Shown: piece by piece, positions 17,643 through 26,064 of the stretch
How the letters are laid out: each line of letters begins with the position of its first letter
How positions within the stretch are numbered: position 1 is the first letter of the stretch
Source: Pseudomarimonas salicorniae
GTDB taxonomy: Bacteria; Pseudomonadota; Gammaproteobacteria; Xanthomonadales; Xanthomonadaceae
Length of the DNA: 64,000 nucleotides
Direction: 5' to 3'
Assembly: GCF_023156535.1 (NCBI RefSeq)
Contig: NZ_JALNMH010000001.1
Location: 124,001-188,000 of the forward strand
The notes under the pieces: model-generated
Seen by the model: the letters and a program-made list of their open reading frames with translations, nothing else
Told to the model about the DNA's origin: nothing
The model's database searches: none
Position numbers and translations under genes: made by a program

Positions 17643-18851
17643 ATGACTACCCGACCCACCCGACCGACCCTGCTGAGCCTGGCGCTGGCCGGCCTGCTTG
17701 CTTCGCCCGCCGTGTCCGCCCAGTCGGCCGGCCCTGATGCCGCCCGCGCCGAGCGCGAGAGCCGACGCGCCGAGGCCGCCGCCGAGCGCGATGCGCATCG
17801 CGCCATTCACGCCGCCGATCGGGAACGGGCCGCCACCGATCGCGAACGCGCCCGGGCCGAGCTGCAGGCCTCGCAGCGCGAGCTAGCCGAGGTCGCGGCG
17901 CGGGTGGCGCGGCTAAGTGCGCAGGCGGCCGGCGAGGACATGCGACGGGCACTGCGCGAGGGGGCCCTGACCCGCCCGGTGATCGGCGTTGTGCTGGAGC
18001 CGGACGATGGCCCCGGCATCGCGATTGCCGCGGTCTCCCCGCGCAGCCCTGCCCGGGAGGCGGGACTGCGGGCGGGCGACCGGCTGGTTGCGGTCGACGG
18101 CACCGTGCTCGCGGGCAGCTCCCCCGAGGCCCGCCTGGAGCAGGCCACCGAGCTGCTGCGCAGCAAGCAGGCCGGTCATCCGGTGGACCTGGAGGTCGAG
18201 CGCGGAGGCGCCCGCCTCCGGATGGCGGTCAGCCCGCGCGCCCTGCCCGTCCTCGCCGCCCTGCCCACCGAAGGCGAGCTCAGTGAGCAGCTGGCCCGGG
18301 AGCTGACTCGCGCCGCCCTGCCCATGGCGCGTTTCCATATCGGTGACCATGGCCCACTGGCGCTCTGCCCCGAGGGCGAGGAGTGCCTGGCCGGGGCGCT
18401 GCTGGAAAGCGGGCGCTGGAACGGCCTGCGCCTGTTTCCGCTGAACGCCGAGCTGGGCCGCTACTTCAACAGCGAGCGTGGCGTGCTGGTGCTGGAATCG
18501 GGCAAGGGCCATCCGCTGCGACCGGGCGACGTGCTGCTTTCGGTCGAAGGCCAGCCGGTGGACTCTCCGGCAGAGGCAATGCGCCGTCTGCGCGGCGGCG
18601 AGGGTGACAGCCGCTCGCTGCGCCTGCGGCGCGGCGGACGCGAAGAGGCATTGCAGATCGATGCCCTCCAGCTCGACCTGCTGCCGCCACTGCCGCCGAT
18701 CGCCCCGCTGCCGCCCATGCCTCCGCTGCCCCCGCCTCCGCCGGCGGCGGGGGAGGACGCCGCCGGACCGGCACCGGCCGCGCCGCCCGCAGCGCCGGCC
18801 GGCGCCGCGGCAAAGGCCCCGAGCGTGCTGGGCAGGGTGCTCTCCCGCTAA
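17643..18851 (+). CDS. Secreted protein with two PDZ domains
   Basis: 402-aa secreted protein. A signal peptide (about 1-26, ending VSAQ) is followed by an Arg/Glu/Ala-rich coiled coil (about 30-100, with ERESRRAEAAAERDAHR). A first PDZ domain (about 110-200) contains GVVLEPDDGPGIAIAAV and AGLRAGDRLVAVDG. A divergent second PDZ-like domain (about 275-345) contains GHPLRPGDVLLSVEGQPVD. A proline-rich run and Pro/Ala tail complete it. No protease catalytic triad is present. It is the third gene of the sigma/anti-sigma operon, 35 bases downstream with a CCAGGAG site, so it may be the periplasmic sensor or effector of that circuit (inference). Confidence 0.8.
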   Translation: MTTRPTRPTLLSLALAGLLASPAVSAQSAGPDAARAERESRRAEAAAERDAHRAIHAADRERAATDRERARAELQASQRELAEVAARVARLSAQAAGEDMRRALREGALTRPVIGVVLEPDDGPGIAIAAVSPRSPAREAGLRAGDRLVAVDGTVLAGSSPEARLEQATELLRSKQAGHPVDLEVERGGARLRMAVSPRALPVLAALPTEGELSEQLARELTRAALPMARFHIGDHGPLALCPEGEECLAGALLESGRWNGLRLFPLNAELGRYFNSERGVLVLESGKGHPLRPGDVLLSVEGQPVDSPAEAMRRLRGGEGDSRSLRLRRGGREEALQIDALQLDLLPPLPPIAPLPPMPPLPPPPPAAGEDAAGPAPAAPPAAPAGAAAKAPSVLGRVLSR

Positions 18852-18952
18852 CTAGCTCGGAGCGATGCACTCCGGGCGCCGGGCATGGCGCGCCGGACGC
18901 CTCGGGTTAGGATGGGCGCGCGCTGCCTCCGGCGCCCAACCCACATCACGGC

Positions 18953-20797
18953 ATGGAAAAGCTGTTGTTGCTCGCGCTCCTGCTGGGAGCGCTGGTCCTG
19001 TTCGCATCGGAGAAGGTGCGCGCCGACCTCGTCGCGCTGGGGCTGCTGCTGGCCCTGATGCTGACCGGCATCGTCAATACCACGGAAGGCTTCTCGGGTT
19101 TTGCCAGTCCGGCGGTGATCACCGTGGTCTGCATGTTCATCCTCTCCGGCGGCCTGGTGCGCACCGGCGTGGCCGACGAGATGGCCGGCTGGGTGATTGC
19201 CAGCGGCGTGCGCGGCACGCTGGGGCTGACCGCCATCGTCATGCTGCTGGTCGGCACCATGTCGAGCTTCATGAACAATATCGCCGCGGTCACCATCCTG
19301 ATGCCGACGATCTTCGCGATCGCGCAGCGCACCGGGGTGCCGGTGACCAAACTGCTGATCCCGCTGTCCTTCGGATCGCTGCTGGGTGGCCTGTCGACCC
19401 TGGTCGGCACGCCGCCCAACCTGCTCGCCTCGGAGGCACTGATGCGGGCGGGCTATCAGCCTTTCAGGATGTTCGATTTCCTGCCCACCGGGCTCGCCGT
19501 GTTCCTCTGCGGCTTCATCTATTTCCTGGTCATCGGATCGCGACTGGTACCGGTGCGCACGCCAGCCGGGAACCCGGACGACTCGGCCGGCATGCGCCAC
19601 TACGTCACCGAGGCCATCGTTCCACGCGGCTCGGCGCTGGTCGGCCGCTCGCAGGAGCAGGCCCGGCTGCGCGAGACCCTGGGCGTCGCCGTGCTGCGCA
19701 TCCATCGTCAGTACGACGCCACACGCAACGAATCTCCGACTGACCGCCCCTGGCTGCGCTATGGCCGTTATGGCCGTGATGAAGGCGACGGCAGCTACTC
19801 CTTCCTGCCCTGGCCCGAGGCTGTCTTCCTCGAGGGCGACCACCTGCAGCTGGAGGGCGATCCCTCTGCCCTGCTGCAGAAGCAGGGGCGCGGCCTGCTG
19901 GAGATCCCCGAGGCCGAGGGGCAGCGGGACGAACGCCAGCTGATCGGCGAGGTGGCGCTGTCTCCGGGCTCGCGCTCGCTTGGGATCAGCGTGGCCGAAG
20001 CCGACTTCCCGGCGCGCTACGGCGTTACCGTGCTCGGCCTGCGGCGCAATGGTCGGCAGGAGGACGAGCGGATCAACCAGCTGCGTCTGGAGACCGGCGA
20101 TGTGCTGCTGGTTCGCGGGCCATCCAGCGCGCTGGCCGAGCTGGGCCACAATCCCGACTTCCTCGTCGTCAACCGGCTGGACCGCAGCCCGCGCGACCAC
20201 CGCCGGCGCTGGGCGGCGATCGCCATCATGGCCGCCACCGTGCTGGCCGCCGCCAGCGGCGTCGTGCATATCTCGGTGGCCGCGCTGGCCGGCGTGCTGG
20301 CCATGGTCGGCAGCGGCTGCATGCCGATGCGCGACATGTACGCCCAGGTCGACTGGCGCGTGATCTTCATGATCGCCGCCCTGATGCCGCTGTCGGTGGC
20401 GATGGACGCCGAACATACCGGCGCCGCGCAGTGGATCGCCGAAGCGCTGGTCTCGCTGGCCGGCAGTGGCAGCGCCTACATCGCGATGCTGATGGTGATC
20501 GCCTTGACCATCGCCCTGACCCAGGTGATGTCCAATGCCGCCTGCGTGGTGCTGGTCGCACCGATCGCGATCCAGATGGCCGAAGGCCTCGGCGTGGCGC
20601 CGCAGGGCTTCGCCATGGCGGTGGCAATCGCCGCCTCGACCGCCTTCATCACCCCGGTCGGCCACCAGGCCAACATGCTGGTGTATGGCGTCGGAAACTA
20701 CCGGTTCAATGATTTCGTCAAGGTCGGCGGTCCGCTCAGCCTGCTGGTCCTGATCACCACCCTGCTGGTGGTGCCGTGGGTGTGGCCGATGCGCTGA
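18953..20797 (+). CDS. SLC13-family permease with central TrkA-C (RCK_C) domains
   Basis: 614-aa inner-membrane transporter of the SLC13/DASS (CitT-like) group. The N-terminal half (about 1-200) and C-terminal half (about 415-614) each carry several hydrophobic helices. The duplicated SNA motif is partly visible in MSSFMNNIAAVTILMP and TQVMSNAACVVLVAP. Between them lies a soluble region (about 205-410) with two TrkA-C-type domains, common in bacterial members annotated as sulfate or di-/tricarboxylate Na+ symporters. The ATG gives a leucine-rich first helix. The 3' end overlaps a hypothetical minus-strand frame by about 44 bases. The substrate is not predictable from sequence. Confidence 0.9.
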   Translation: MEKLLLLALLLGALVLFASEKVRADLVALGLLLALMLTGIVNTTEGFSGFASPAVITVVCMFILSGGLVRTGVADEMAGWVIASGVRGTLGLTAIVMLLVGTMSSFMNNIAAVTILMPTIFAIAQRTGVPVTKLLIPLSFGSLLGGLSTLVGTPPNLLASEALMRAGYQPFRMFDFLPTGLAVFLCGFIYFLVIGSRLVPVRTPAGNPDDSAGMRHYVTEAIVPRGSALVGRSQEQARLRETLGVAVLRIHRQYDATRNESPTDRPWLRYGRYGRDEGDGSYSFLPWPEAVFLEGDHLQLEGDPSALLQKQGRGLLEIPEAEGQRDERQLIGEVALSPGSRSLGISVAEADFPARYGVTVLGLRRNGRQEDERINQLRLETGDVLLVRGPSSALAELGHNPDFLVVNRLDRSPRDHRRRWAAIAIMAATVLAAASGVVHISVAALAGVLAMVGSGCMPMRDMYAQVDWRVIFMIAALMPLSVAMDAEHTGAAQWIAEALVSLAGSGSAYIAMLMVIALTIALTQVMSNAACVVLVAPIAIQMAEGLGVAPQGFAMAVAIAASTAFITPVGHQANMLVYGVGNYRFNDFVKVGGPLSLLVLITTLLVVPWVWPMR

Positions 20798-21212
20798 GCC
20801 CGGGTGACGCGGCCCCGCTCAGCCAGCGCCGCGTCCAGCCGCAACGAGGCTCGCTTTCGCGGACCTCGGGCAGCGATCCGCGCCCGGCGCGGAAGCTGAG
20901 CAGCCGGCGGCCAACGGCCTCCCGCCGCGGTGCGGTCTGCATCGGAGCAAGTCCGGCGCACAGCACTTCCCAGGCCAGCCAGTCGGTCTCCGGCACTGCA
21001 TACAGCTCCACCGGAACCCCATGACGAGTGACCAGGCGCAGCCTGTCGCCGACATGCTCGACGCCATCGACCAGCAGCGCCGCGAGGATCTGCAGCGGCG
21101 CCGAGTCGTCGCCGCCACTGATACCCAGCGGGCCGCAGGCGCACAGGGCGCTGAGCCGGCAGCCGCCTGTCGCGACCGCCAGCGGGTATCCGGGGAGCCG
21201 AACCGCCGACAT
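20754..21212 (-). CDS. Hypothetical protein downstream of hemP
   Basis: Possible 152-aa protein starting MSAVRLPGYPLAVATGG. The middle part (VEHVGDRLRLVTRHGVPVELYAV) looks like real protein, but the C-terminal 40 residues are low-complexity and overlap the end of the permease gene on the other strand. It starts 14 bases after the hemP stop on the same strand, without a clear ribosome-binding site. Like hemP it begins MSAVR, which may reflect a duplicated start region. No family recognised; the gap between the permease and hemP otherwise holds no better candidate. Confidence 0.42.
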   Translation of the reverse strand: MSAVRLPGYPLAVATGGCRLSALCACGPLGISGGDDSAPLQILAALLVDGVEHVGDRLRLVTRHGVPVELYAVPETDWLAWEVLCAGLAPMQTAPRREAVGRRLLSFRAGRGSLPEVRESEPRCGWTRRWLSGAASPGLSASATPTAPPAGW

Positions 21213-21226
21213 GACCGAGGGAGGAT

Positions 21227-21415
21227 CTACTTGGTCAGGATCAGCTTGTCGTTGCGCGTATGGCGCAGGCGATAGACCTGCTCGCCATGGCGGATGACCA
21301 CCTCGCGCTGGCCCTGCAGCAGCTGGCTGCTGGACAGCTCCGGCTCGGCGGCGGGCAGGCGCGTCATGGGGCGGGCCAAGGACAGGATCGGCTGGGCGGT
21401 GCGGACGGCGGACAT
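21227..21415 (-). CDS. hemP: Hemin uptake protein HemP
   Basis: 62-aa protein of the HemP family. The conserved C-terminal core SSQLLQGQREVVIRHGEQV followed by YRLRHTRNDKLILTK is the family signature. HemP/HmuP proteins are small regulators or accessory factors for expression of haem receptors. The ATG at 21415 has a GAGGAGG site and directly follows a Fur-box-like palindrome, so iron repression is expected. No TonB-dependent haem receptor or haem ABC transporter gene is adjacent. Confidence 0.9.
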   Translation of the reverse strand: MSAVRTAQPILSLARPMTRLPAAEPELSSSQLLQGQREVVIRHGEQVYRLRHTRNDKLILTK

Positions 21416-21432
21416 GGCAACCTCCTCGGTGT

Positions 21433-21451
21433 AATACGAACGATTCGCATT
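21433..21451 (-). promoter_or_regulatory. Putative Fur box upstream of hemP
   Basis: AATGCGAATCGTTCGTATT on the minus strand is a 19-base imperfect palindrome (AATGCGAAT / GTTCGTATT, 7 of 9 positions complementary) matching the AT-rich GNNAAT-type Fur operator. It lies 17 bases before the hemP ribosome-binding region. Confidence 0.7.
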
Positions 21452-21509
21452 TAACACCGGCCGGATGCCAAGCGCAACCGCCCGTCGGAGCGGGCATTCT
21501 CCGCCGCGG

Positions 21510-22484
21510 CTAGCCTCGATCCAGCGACTGCAGTCGCTCGAATCCCTCGTCGCCAAGGCTCTCGCAGAGGCTCAGGGCGTGGAGGTTGTGCTCCAGCTGA
21601 GCCACGGTGCGCGCACCGAGGATCACGCTGCTGACCTGCGGATGCTTCAGGCACCAGGCGATGGCCAGCTGGGCCGGCGACTCGCCGATCTGCGCGGCGA
21701 GCTCGACGAAGCGCCGGACCTGGGCCTCGCGGGCGTCGCGATCGTCGCCGTAGACCACCCGCTGCAGCCAGGCGAACTCGGGGTCGCCCAGCCGGGTGTG
21801 CTCGGGCGTGCCCTCGAGATACTTCCCGCTGAGCAGGCCCGATGCCAGCGGCGAGAAAGTGGTCAGGCCGATGCCGTACTCCGCGTACAGGCCGGCGTAC
21901 TCCAGCTCGACGCGCCGGCGGTGGAGCAGGTTGTACTGCGGCTGCTCGACGCTCGGCCCGACCAGGCCCTGCTTGCGGGCCAGCCGGCAGGCGCTCTCGA
22001 TCAGCTCGGCCGGCCACTCCGAGGTCCCCCAGTACAGCACCTTGCCCTGGCGGATCAGCGCGTCCATGGTCAGCACGATCTCCTCGACCGGCACGTCGGG
22101 ATCCGGCCGATGGCAGAAATAGAGGTCGAGGTAGTCGACCCGCAGCCGCCGCAGCGCGCCCTCGCAGGCGTCGATCAGATGCTTGCGCGACAGGCCTCGC
22201 TGGGTCGGGCGCGGTTCCTCGGCGCTGCCGAAGAACACCTTGCTCGACACGCAGAATCCGTCCCTTGGCAGGCGCAGGTCGGCGATGACATCCCCCATGA
22301 TCCGCTCCGACTCCCCGCGGGCATAGCTCTCGGCGTTGTCGAAGAAGTTCACCCCTTCGTCCCAGGCGCGGGCGACCAGCTCGCGCGCCTCGCCGCGCCC
22401 GAGCTGGCTGCCGAAAGTGACCCAGGAGCCCAGCGACAGGGCGGACAGCTTGAGTCCGCTGCGGCCCATCCGACGGTATTGCAT
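21510..22484 (-). CDS. Aldo/keto reductase (Kv-beta-like group)
   Basis: NAD(P)H-dependent aldo/keto reductase (324 aa) with a TIM-barrel fold. The catalytic tetrad is visible as D49, Y54 (FFDNAESY), K82 (SSKVFFG) and H125 (LYFCHRPD). The N-terminal MQYRRMGRSGLKLSALSLGS and the QPQYNLLHRRRVE and SPLASGLLSGKY motifs place it near potassium-channel beta-subunit-like AKRs and YghZ-type reductases. The C-terminal SSVILGARTVAQLEHNL binds the cofactor. Substrates are probably small reactive aldehydes or ketones. It is divergent from the riboswitch-controlled manganese exporter. Confidence 0.92.
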   Translation of the reverse strand: MQYRRMGRSGLKLSALSLGSWVTFGSQLGRGEARELVARAWDEGVNFFDNAESYARGESERIMGDVIADLRLPRDGFCVSSKVFFGSAEEPRPTQRGLSRKHLIDACEGALRRLRVDYLDLYFCHRPDPDVPVEEIVLTMDALIRQGKVLYWGTSEWPAELIESACRLARKQGLVGPSVEQPQYNLLHRRRVELEYAGLYAEYGIGLTTFSPLASGLLSGKYLEGTPEHTRLGDPEFAWLQRVVYGDDRDAREAQVRRFVELAAQIGESPAQLAIAWCLKHPQVSSVILGARTVAQLEHNLHALSLCESLGDEGFERLQSLDRG

Positions 22485-22557
22485 GGTTTCGTCCCGACTA
22501 CGGTGAGGAGGCCGACGAGTCTAGCGGCTGGCGCGTTTTGCTAGACTCACGCCGCTT

Positions 22558-22668
22558 CCAACGGGGAGTAGACCCGCCTGCCACGGCAGGCGCGCACGGG
22601 TCGACACGCTGGGCCTGCAGGCCCCGGCACGTGCGGTCGCGATGGCGATGGACGAGACCGCTGGCAGC
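22558..22668 (+). promoter_or_regulatory. Manganese riboswitch, yybP-ykoY type
   Basis: The leader of the GDT1-family gene holds the conserved pieces of the yybP-ykoY aptamer in order. GGGGAGTAG lies at 22563-22571. A short stem (GCCTGC/GCAGGC) follows, then GTCGACACGCTGGGCC, close to the consensus GUCAACAYACUGGCC. Next is a self-complementary GGGCCTGCAGGCCC arm, and GACGAGACC lies near the 3' end. This class binds Mn2+ and switches expression of manganese exporters on. The gene downstream belongs to a family known to carry it. About 60 bases remain between the aptamer and the ATG for the expression platform. Exact boundaries are approximate. Confidence 0.78.
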
Positions 22669-22731
22669 CTGTCGCGCCCGGCCGGGTGGTGGCAGGTTGT
22701 CCGCGCCCTGCCCACCCGGCCGTCGTCCTGG

Positions 22732-23310
22732 ATGTCGCCCTTGGAAGCCTTCCTCGTCTCCACCCTGGCCGTTGCCGTTGCCGAGATCGGCGACAAGACC
22801 CAGCTCCTGGCTTTGTTGCTCGCCGCACGCTACCGGCGCTTCTGGCCGCTGGCCGCCGGCATCCTTGTGGCCACCGTGCTGAACCATGCCGCCGCGGGCT
22901 GGCTCGGCCACTGGCTGGCCGGCCTGGTTCCCGAAGCGGTCCTGCGCTGGTGCCTGGCGGCGAGCCTGCTGGCCGTGGCCGTGTGGACGCTCAGGCCCGA
23001 CGCCGCCCCCGATAGCGATGAGCTGCCCTCGGGTCGCAGCGCCTTCTTTGCCACCACGCTGGCCTTCTTCCTGGCCGAGATGGGCGACAAGACCCAGATC
23101 GCCACCGTCCTGCTCGCCGCCCGCTTCGATGCCCTGTTCGCGGTGGTCATCGGCACCACGTTTGGCATGCTGCTCGCCAACCTGCCGGTGGTCTGGCTCG
23201 GCCAGCGCTTCGCCGCGCGCCTTCCGCTGCGCGCGGCGCGGCTCGCCGCAGCGGGCCTGTTCGCCCTGCTCGCCCTGTGGATCGTGCTTGAGCACGCAAC
23301 GATTGGTTAG
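22732..23310 (+). CDS. GDT1/TMEM165 (UPF0016) family manganese exporter
   Basis: 192-aa inner-membrane protein with two homologous three-helix halves. Each has the family signature E-x-G-D-K-T: AEIGDKTQ (E18) and AEMGDKTQ (E116). Both face the cation path in this family. Bacterial members export Mn2+ and are commonly preceded by the yybP-ykoY riboswitch, as here. The ATG at 22732 gives the normal MSPLEAF start; the longer frame to 22642 would run through the riboswitch and is rejected. It protects against manganese excess (family knowledge plus context). Confidence 0.92.
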   Translation: MSPLEAFLVSTLAVAVAEIGDKTQLLALLLAARYRRFWPLAAGILVATVLNHAAAGWLGHWLAGLVPEAVLRWCLAASLLAVAVWTLRPDAAPDSDELPSGRSAFFATTLAFFLAEMGDKTQIATVLLAARFDALFAVVIGTTFGMLLANLPVVWLGQRFAARLPLRAARLAAAGLFALLALWIVLEHATIG

Positions 23311-23339
23311 CATCGGGCCCTGTCGAAGGAATCCCCTGC

Positions 23340-24347
23340 ATGAACAAGCCCGCGTTGATCACCCTGTCCCTGCTTGCGGCCGCCACGCTGCTGGCCTGCG
23401 GATGGTGGATCGGCCAGCAGCAGTTGCCGGCTGCCGCCGCGGTCGACTCGGGCATCGAGCGCGCCGCGCCCGGCGGCGAGGCACAGCGCCCCGATGACAT
23501 CGCCCTCGACGCCGGCATCGAGACGCTTGCCGGCGCCGAGGCCGAGGCGTCGTCCGCTGACCGGCCCGCGCCGGAACCCCTGCCGCCCCTTGACGCGCCG
23601 GTGGACAGCGTTTTCGACGCACTGGCCGGGCGCGCCGGCCGCGGCGACGCCCGAGCCGCCTGTCGCCTCGCCATGGAGCTGCAGCGCTGCCGCATGGCCG
23701 GCTTCATGGGACGCGGCTCGGGCCGTCTGGAGAGCATGGCGGCCCGCGAGGAGGACCCCGGCCGCCGTGAATCGATGATCAACGAGCTGGCGCGTATGGA
23801 GTCGGAGCAGTCGCGCAGTGAACGTATATGTTCAGGCCTCGACAGCAGCCAGCTGGACCAGGCCTTCGCCTTCCAGCAGCAGGCCGCACGATCGATGCCC
23901 GAGCTGCGCACCTGGGCGGCGACCCAGCCGGCGCTCGACTTCATGAACTTCGTCAACGAGCTGGACGCCTGGCAGCAGTACCGCAGCACCGCCCTGCCCT
24001 GGCTCGAGGCCGCCGCTGCCCAGGGCGACCTCGCCGCGATCGCCGCGCTGGCCCGGGTCCACAGCCCGCGCGAACCGCGGCGCCTGGGCTTTCCACCGAT
24101 CTCGCAGCCTGACGACGAACGCTTTCTGCTGTATGCCGGCCTGCTCGAGCGAAGCGGGATCAGCTTCGGACCGATGCAGGAGGGCCTGGCTCGCGTGCGC
24201 AACGAGCTTGAGCCGGCCCGACTGGCGCGCATCCAGGACGAAACCGACCGCATCGCCAGCCGCCTGCCGCCAGCACCACCGGGACCGGGCCCCGGCCTGA
24301 GCCGGATCTGGAGCGGCGGCAGCCCCGACCCGGCCAGCTGCGAATGA
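23340..24347 (+). CDS. Hypothetical secreted or membrane-anchored protein
   Basis: 335 aa. The N-terminal hydrophobic segment (about 7-20, LITLSLLAAATLLACGWWIG) resembles a signal anchor, or a lipoprotein signal with LLAC at 17-20. An acidic, Ala/Glu-rich region follows (about 35-100). The C-terminal part (about 100-335) is helical and includes short Sel1/TPR-like stretches (AGRGDARAACRLAMELQRC, AAAAQGDLAAIAALARVHSP). I do not recognise a defined family. Its last 4 bases overlap the next small gene (ATGA), so the two are co-transcribed. Confidence 0.7.
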   Translation: MNKPALITLSLLAAATLLACGWWIGQQQLPAAAAVDSGIERAAPGGEAQRPDDIALDAGIETLAGAEAEASSADRPAPEPLPPLDAPVDSVFDALAGRAGRGDARAACRLAMELQRCRMAGFMGRGSGRLESMAAREEDPGRRESMINELARMESEQSRSERICSGLDSSQLDQAFAFQQQAARSMPELRTWAATQPALDFMNFVNELDAWQQYRSTALPWLEAAAAQGDLAAIAALARVHSPREPRRLGFPPISQPDDERFLLYAGLLERSGISFGPMQEGLARVRNELEPARLARIQDETDRIASRLPPAPPGPGPGLSRIWSGGSPDPASCE

Positions 24348-24553
24348 GCGAGTCCGGCCCCGATCGCCCGCGCCCCGCCCCGGGAAAGTCCCGCGACCCG
24401 CTGCTCTACGCCGCACCGGCCCTGATCCTCGCCGCCCTGCTCGTGCTGGGGCTGATCGCCTGGCTGGCAAGTCCGGAGGACAGTCCGTCTGGCGACAATC
24501 CCGCGCCCGCCGAAACCGGACCCGGGGACGCCGGGACCGGGAAATCCCCATAG
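24344..24553 (+). CDS. Small single-span membrane protein
   Basis: 69-aa hypothetical protein with one clear transmembrane helix (about 22-42, LLYAAPALILAALLVLGLIA) between charged and Gly/Pro-rich flanks. It is coupled to the preceding gene by an ATGA overlap. Function unknown. Confidence 0.55.
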   Translation: MSESGPDRPRPAPGKSRDPLLYAAPALILAALLVLGLIAWLASPEDSPSGDNPAPAETGPGDAGTGKSP

Positions 24554-24662
24554 CCGGCAGAGCCAGCGCCGCTAGGCGCCACGCGCCCCCGCCGGTACCA
24601 TCCCCGCACCATTTCGCCATCCCCGGCCCGCGCCGCGGCTGGCCTCGCTCACCGGGGCTTCG

Positions 24663-25946
24663 ATGTCTGCCATTCTTTTCGGCCTGTTCGGCCTTGCCTG
24701 CCTGCTGGGGATCACCTGGCTGTTCTCGCGCAATCGCGCGGCCATCGACTGGAAGCTGGTCGCCACCGGCCTCGGACTGCAGCTGCTGTTCGCCCTCTTC
24801 GTGCTGCTCACGCCCTGGGGCGCGATGCTGTTCGGCGCGCTGAGCCAGGGCTTCGTCACCGTGCTCGGCTTCACCGCCCAGGGTTCGCAGTTCATCTTTG
24901 GCGACTTCGCCCGGGTCGACAAGTTCGGTTTCGTGGTGGCTTTCCAGGTCCTGCCGACGATCATCTTCTTCGCTTCGCTGATGTCGGTGCTCTACCACCT
25001 CGGCATCATGCAGGCCGTGGTCAAGGGCATGGCCTGGGTCATCACCAAGGTGATGCGCGTCTCCGGCGCCGAAACCCTCTCGGTCTGCGCCAATGCCTTC
25101 ATCGGCCAGACCGAGGCGCCGCTGGTGGTCAAGCCCTACGTGTCGAAGATGACCCCGTCCGAGCTGCTGACCCTGATGGTCGGCGGCATGGCGACCATCG
25201 CCGGCGGCGTGCTCGGCGCCTACGTGTTGATGCTCGGCGGCAGCGATCCGGTCGAACAGGCCGAGTTCGCCAAGCACCTGATCACCGCCTCGATCATGGC
25301 CGCGCCGGCGACGCTGGTGATTGCCAAGATGCTGGTGCCGGAAACCGGCACCCCGTTGACCATGGGCGAGGTGCGCATCGAGGTCGAGAAGACCACGGTG
25401 AACGTGATCGATGCCGCGGCCGCCGGCGCCGCCGACGGCCTGCGCCTGGCGCTGAACGTCGGCGCCATGCTGCTCGCCTTCATCGCCCTGATCGCCCTGC
25501 TCAACGCGCCGCTGACCTGGTTCGGCGAGGTTACCGGCCTTGCCGCCTGGCTCGGCCGGCCGACCGACCTCGCCGGCCTGCTCGGCCTGCTGCTGGCCCC
25601 GGTCGCCTGGATCATCGGCGTGCCCTGGGCCGATGCGCCGACCGTCGGCGGCCTGATCGGCACCAAGGTCGTGCTCAACGAGTTCGTCGCCTATCTGTCG
25701 CTCGGCGACATCGTGCAAGGCAAGGTCGAGGGCGTGCAGCTGTCCGAGCAGTCGGTGCTGATCGCCACCTACGCGCTATGTGGCTTCGCCAACTTCAGTT
25801 CGATCGCCATCCAGCTCGGCGGCATCGGCGGGCTGGCGCCGGAACGCCGCTCCGACCTCGCCCGCTTCGGCCTGCTGGCGGTGTTCGGCGGCTCGGTCGC
25901 CACCCTGATGACCGCCACGATCGCCGGCGTCATCACCCAGCTGTAG
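24663..25946 (+). CDS. nupC: Concentrative nucleoside transporter (NupC/CNT family)
   Basis: 427-aa inner-membrane transporter for nucleosides, driven by H+ or Na+. Hydrophobic helices run through the protein. The family motifs [32 protein letters not shown] and the C-terminal [19 protein letters not shown] are present and cover the nucleoside- and cation-binding regions. Length is normal for CNTs. It is followed by a PfkB-family kinase 119 bases downstream, which fits nucleoside uptake and salvage. A weak hairpin separates them. Confidence 0.95.
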   Translation: MSAILFGLFGLACLLGITWLFSRNRAAIDWKLVATGLGLQLLFALFVLLTPWGAMLFGALSQGFVTVLGFTAQGSQFIFGDFARVDKFGFVVAFQVLPTIIFFASLMSVLYHLGIMQAVVKGMAWVITKVMRVSGAETLSVCANAFIGQTEAPLVVKPYVSKMTPSELLTLMVGGMATIAGGVLGAYVLMLGGSDPVEQAEFAKHLITASIMAAPATLVIAKMLVPETGTPLTMGEVRIEVEKTTVNVIDAAAAGAADGLRLALNVGAMLLAFIALIALLNAPLTWFGEVTGLAAWLGRPTDLAGLLGLLLAPVAWIIGVPWADAPTVGGLIGTKVVLNEFVAYLSLGDIVQGKVEGVQLSEQSVLIATYALCGFANFSSIAIQLGGIGGLAPERRSDLARFGLLAVFGGSVATLMTATIAGVITQL

Positions 25947-25956
25947 AGCAGGACAA

Positions 25957-25980
25957 GCGCCCGCCGCTTGACGCGGGCGT
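25957..25980 (+). terminator. Weak terminator-like hairpin after nupC
   Basis: GCGCCCGC/GCGGGCGT arms (7 of 8 paired) with an 8-base loop, followed by TCTCC. It lies 11 bases after the nupC stop and may attenuate rather than fully terminate. Confidence 0.4.
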
Positions 25981-26064
25981 TCTCCGCCGCCACAACACGG
26001 CATACCGGAAGGCCGCCGTCGCCGGCGACCCTCTGCCCTGCCCCATGCTTCGAGGTCTGCTCCG

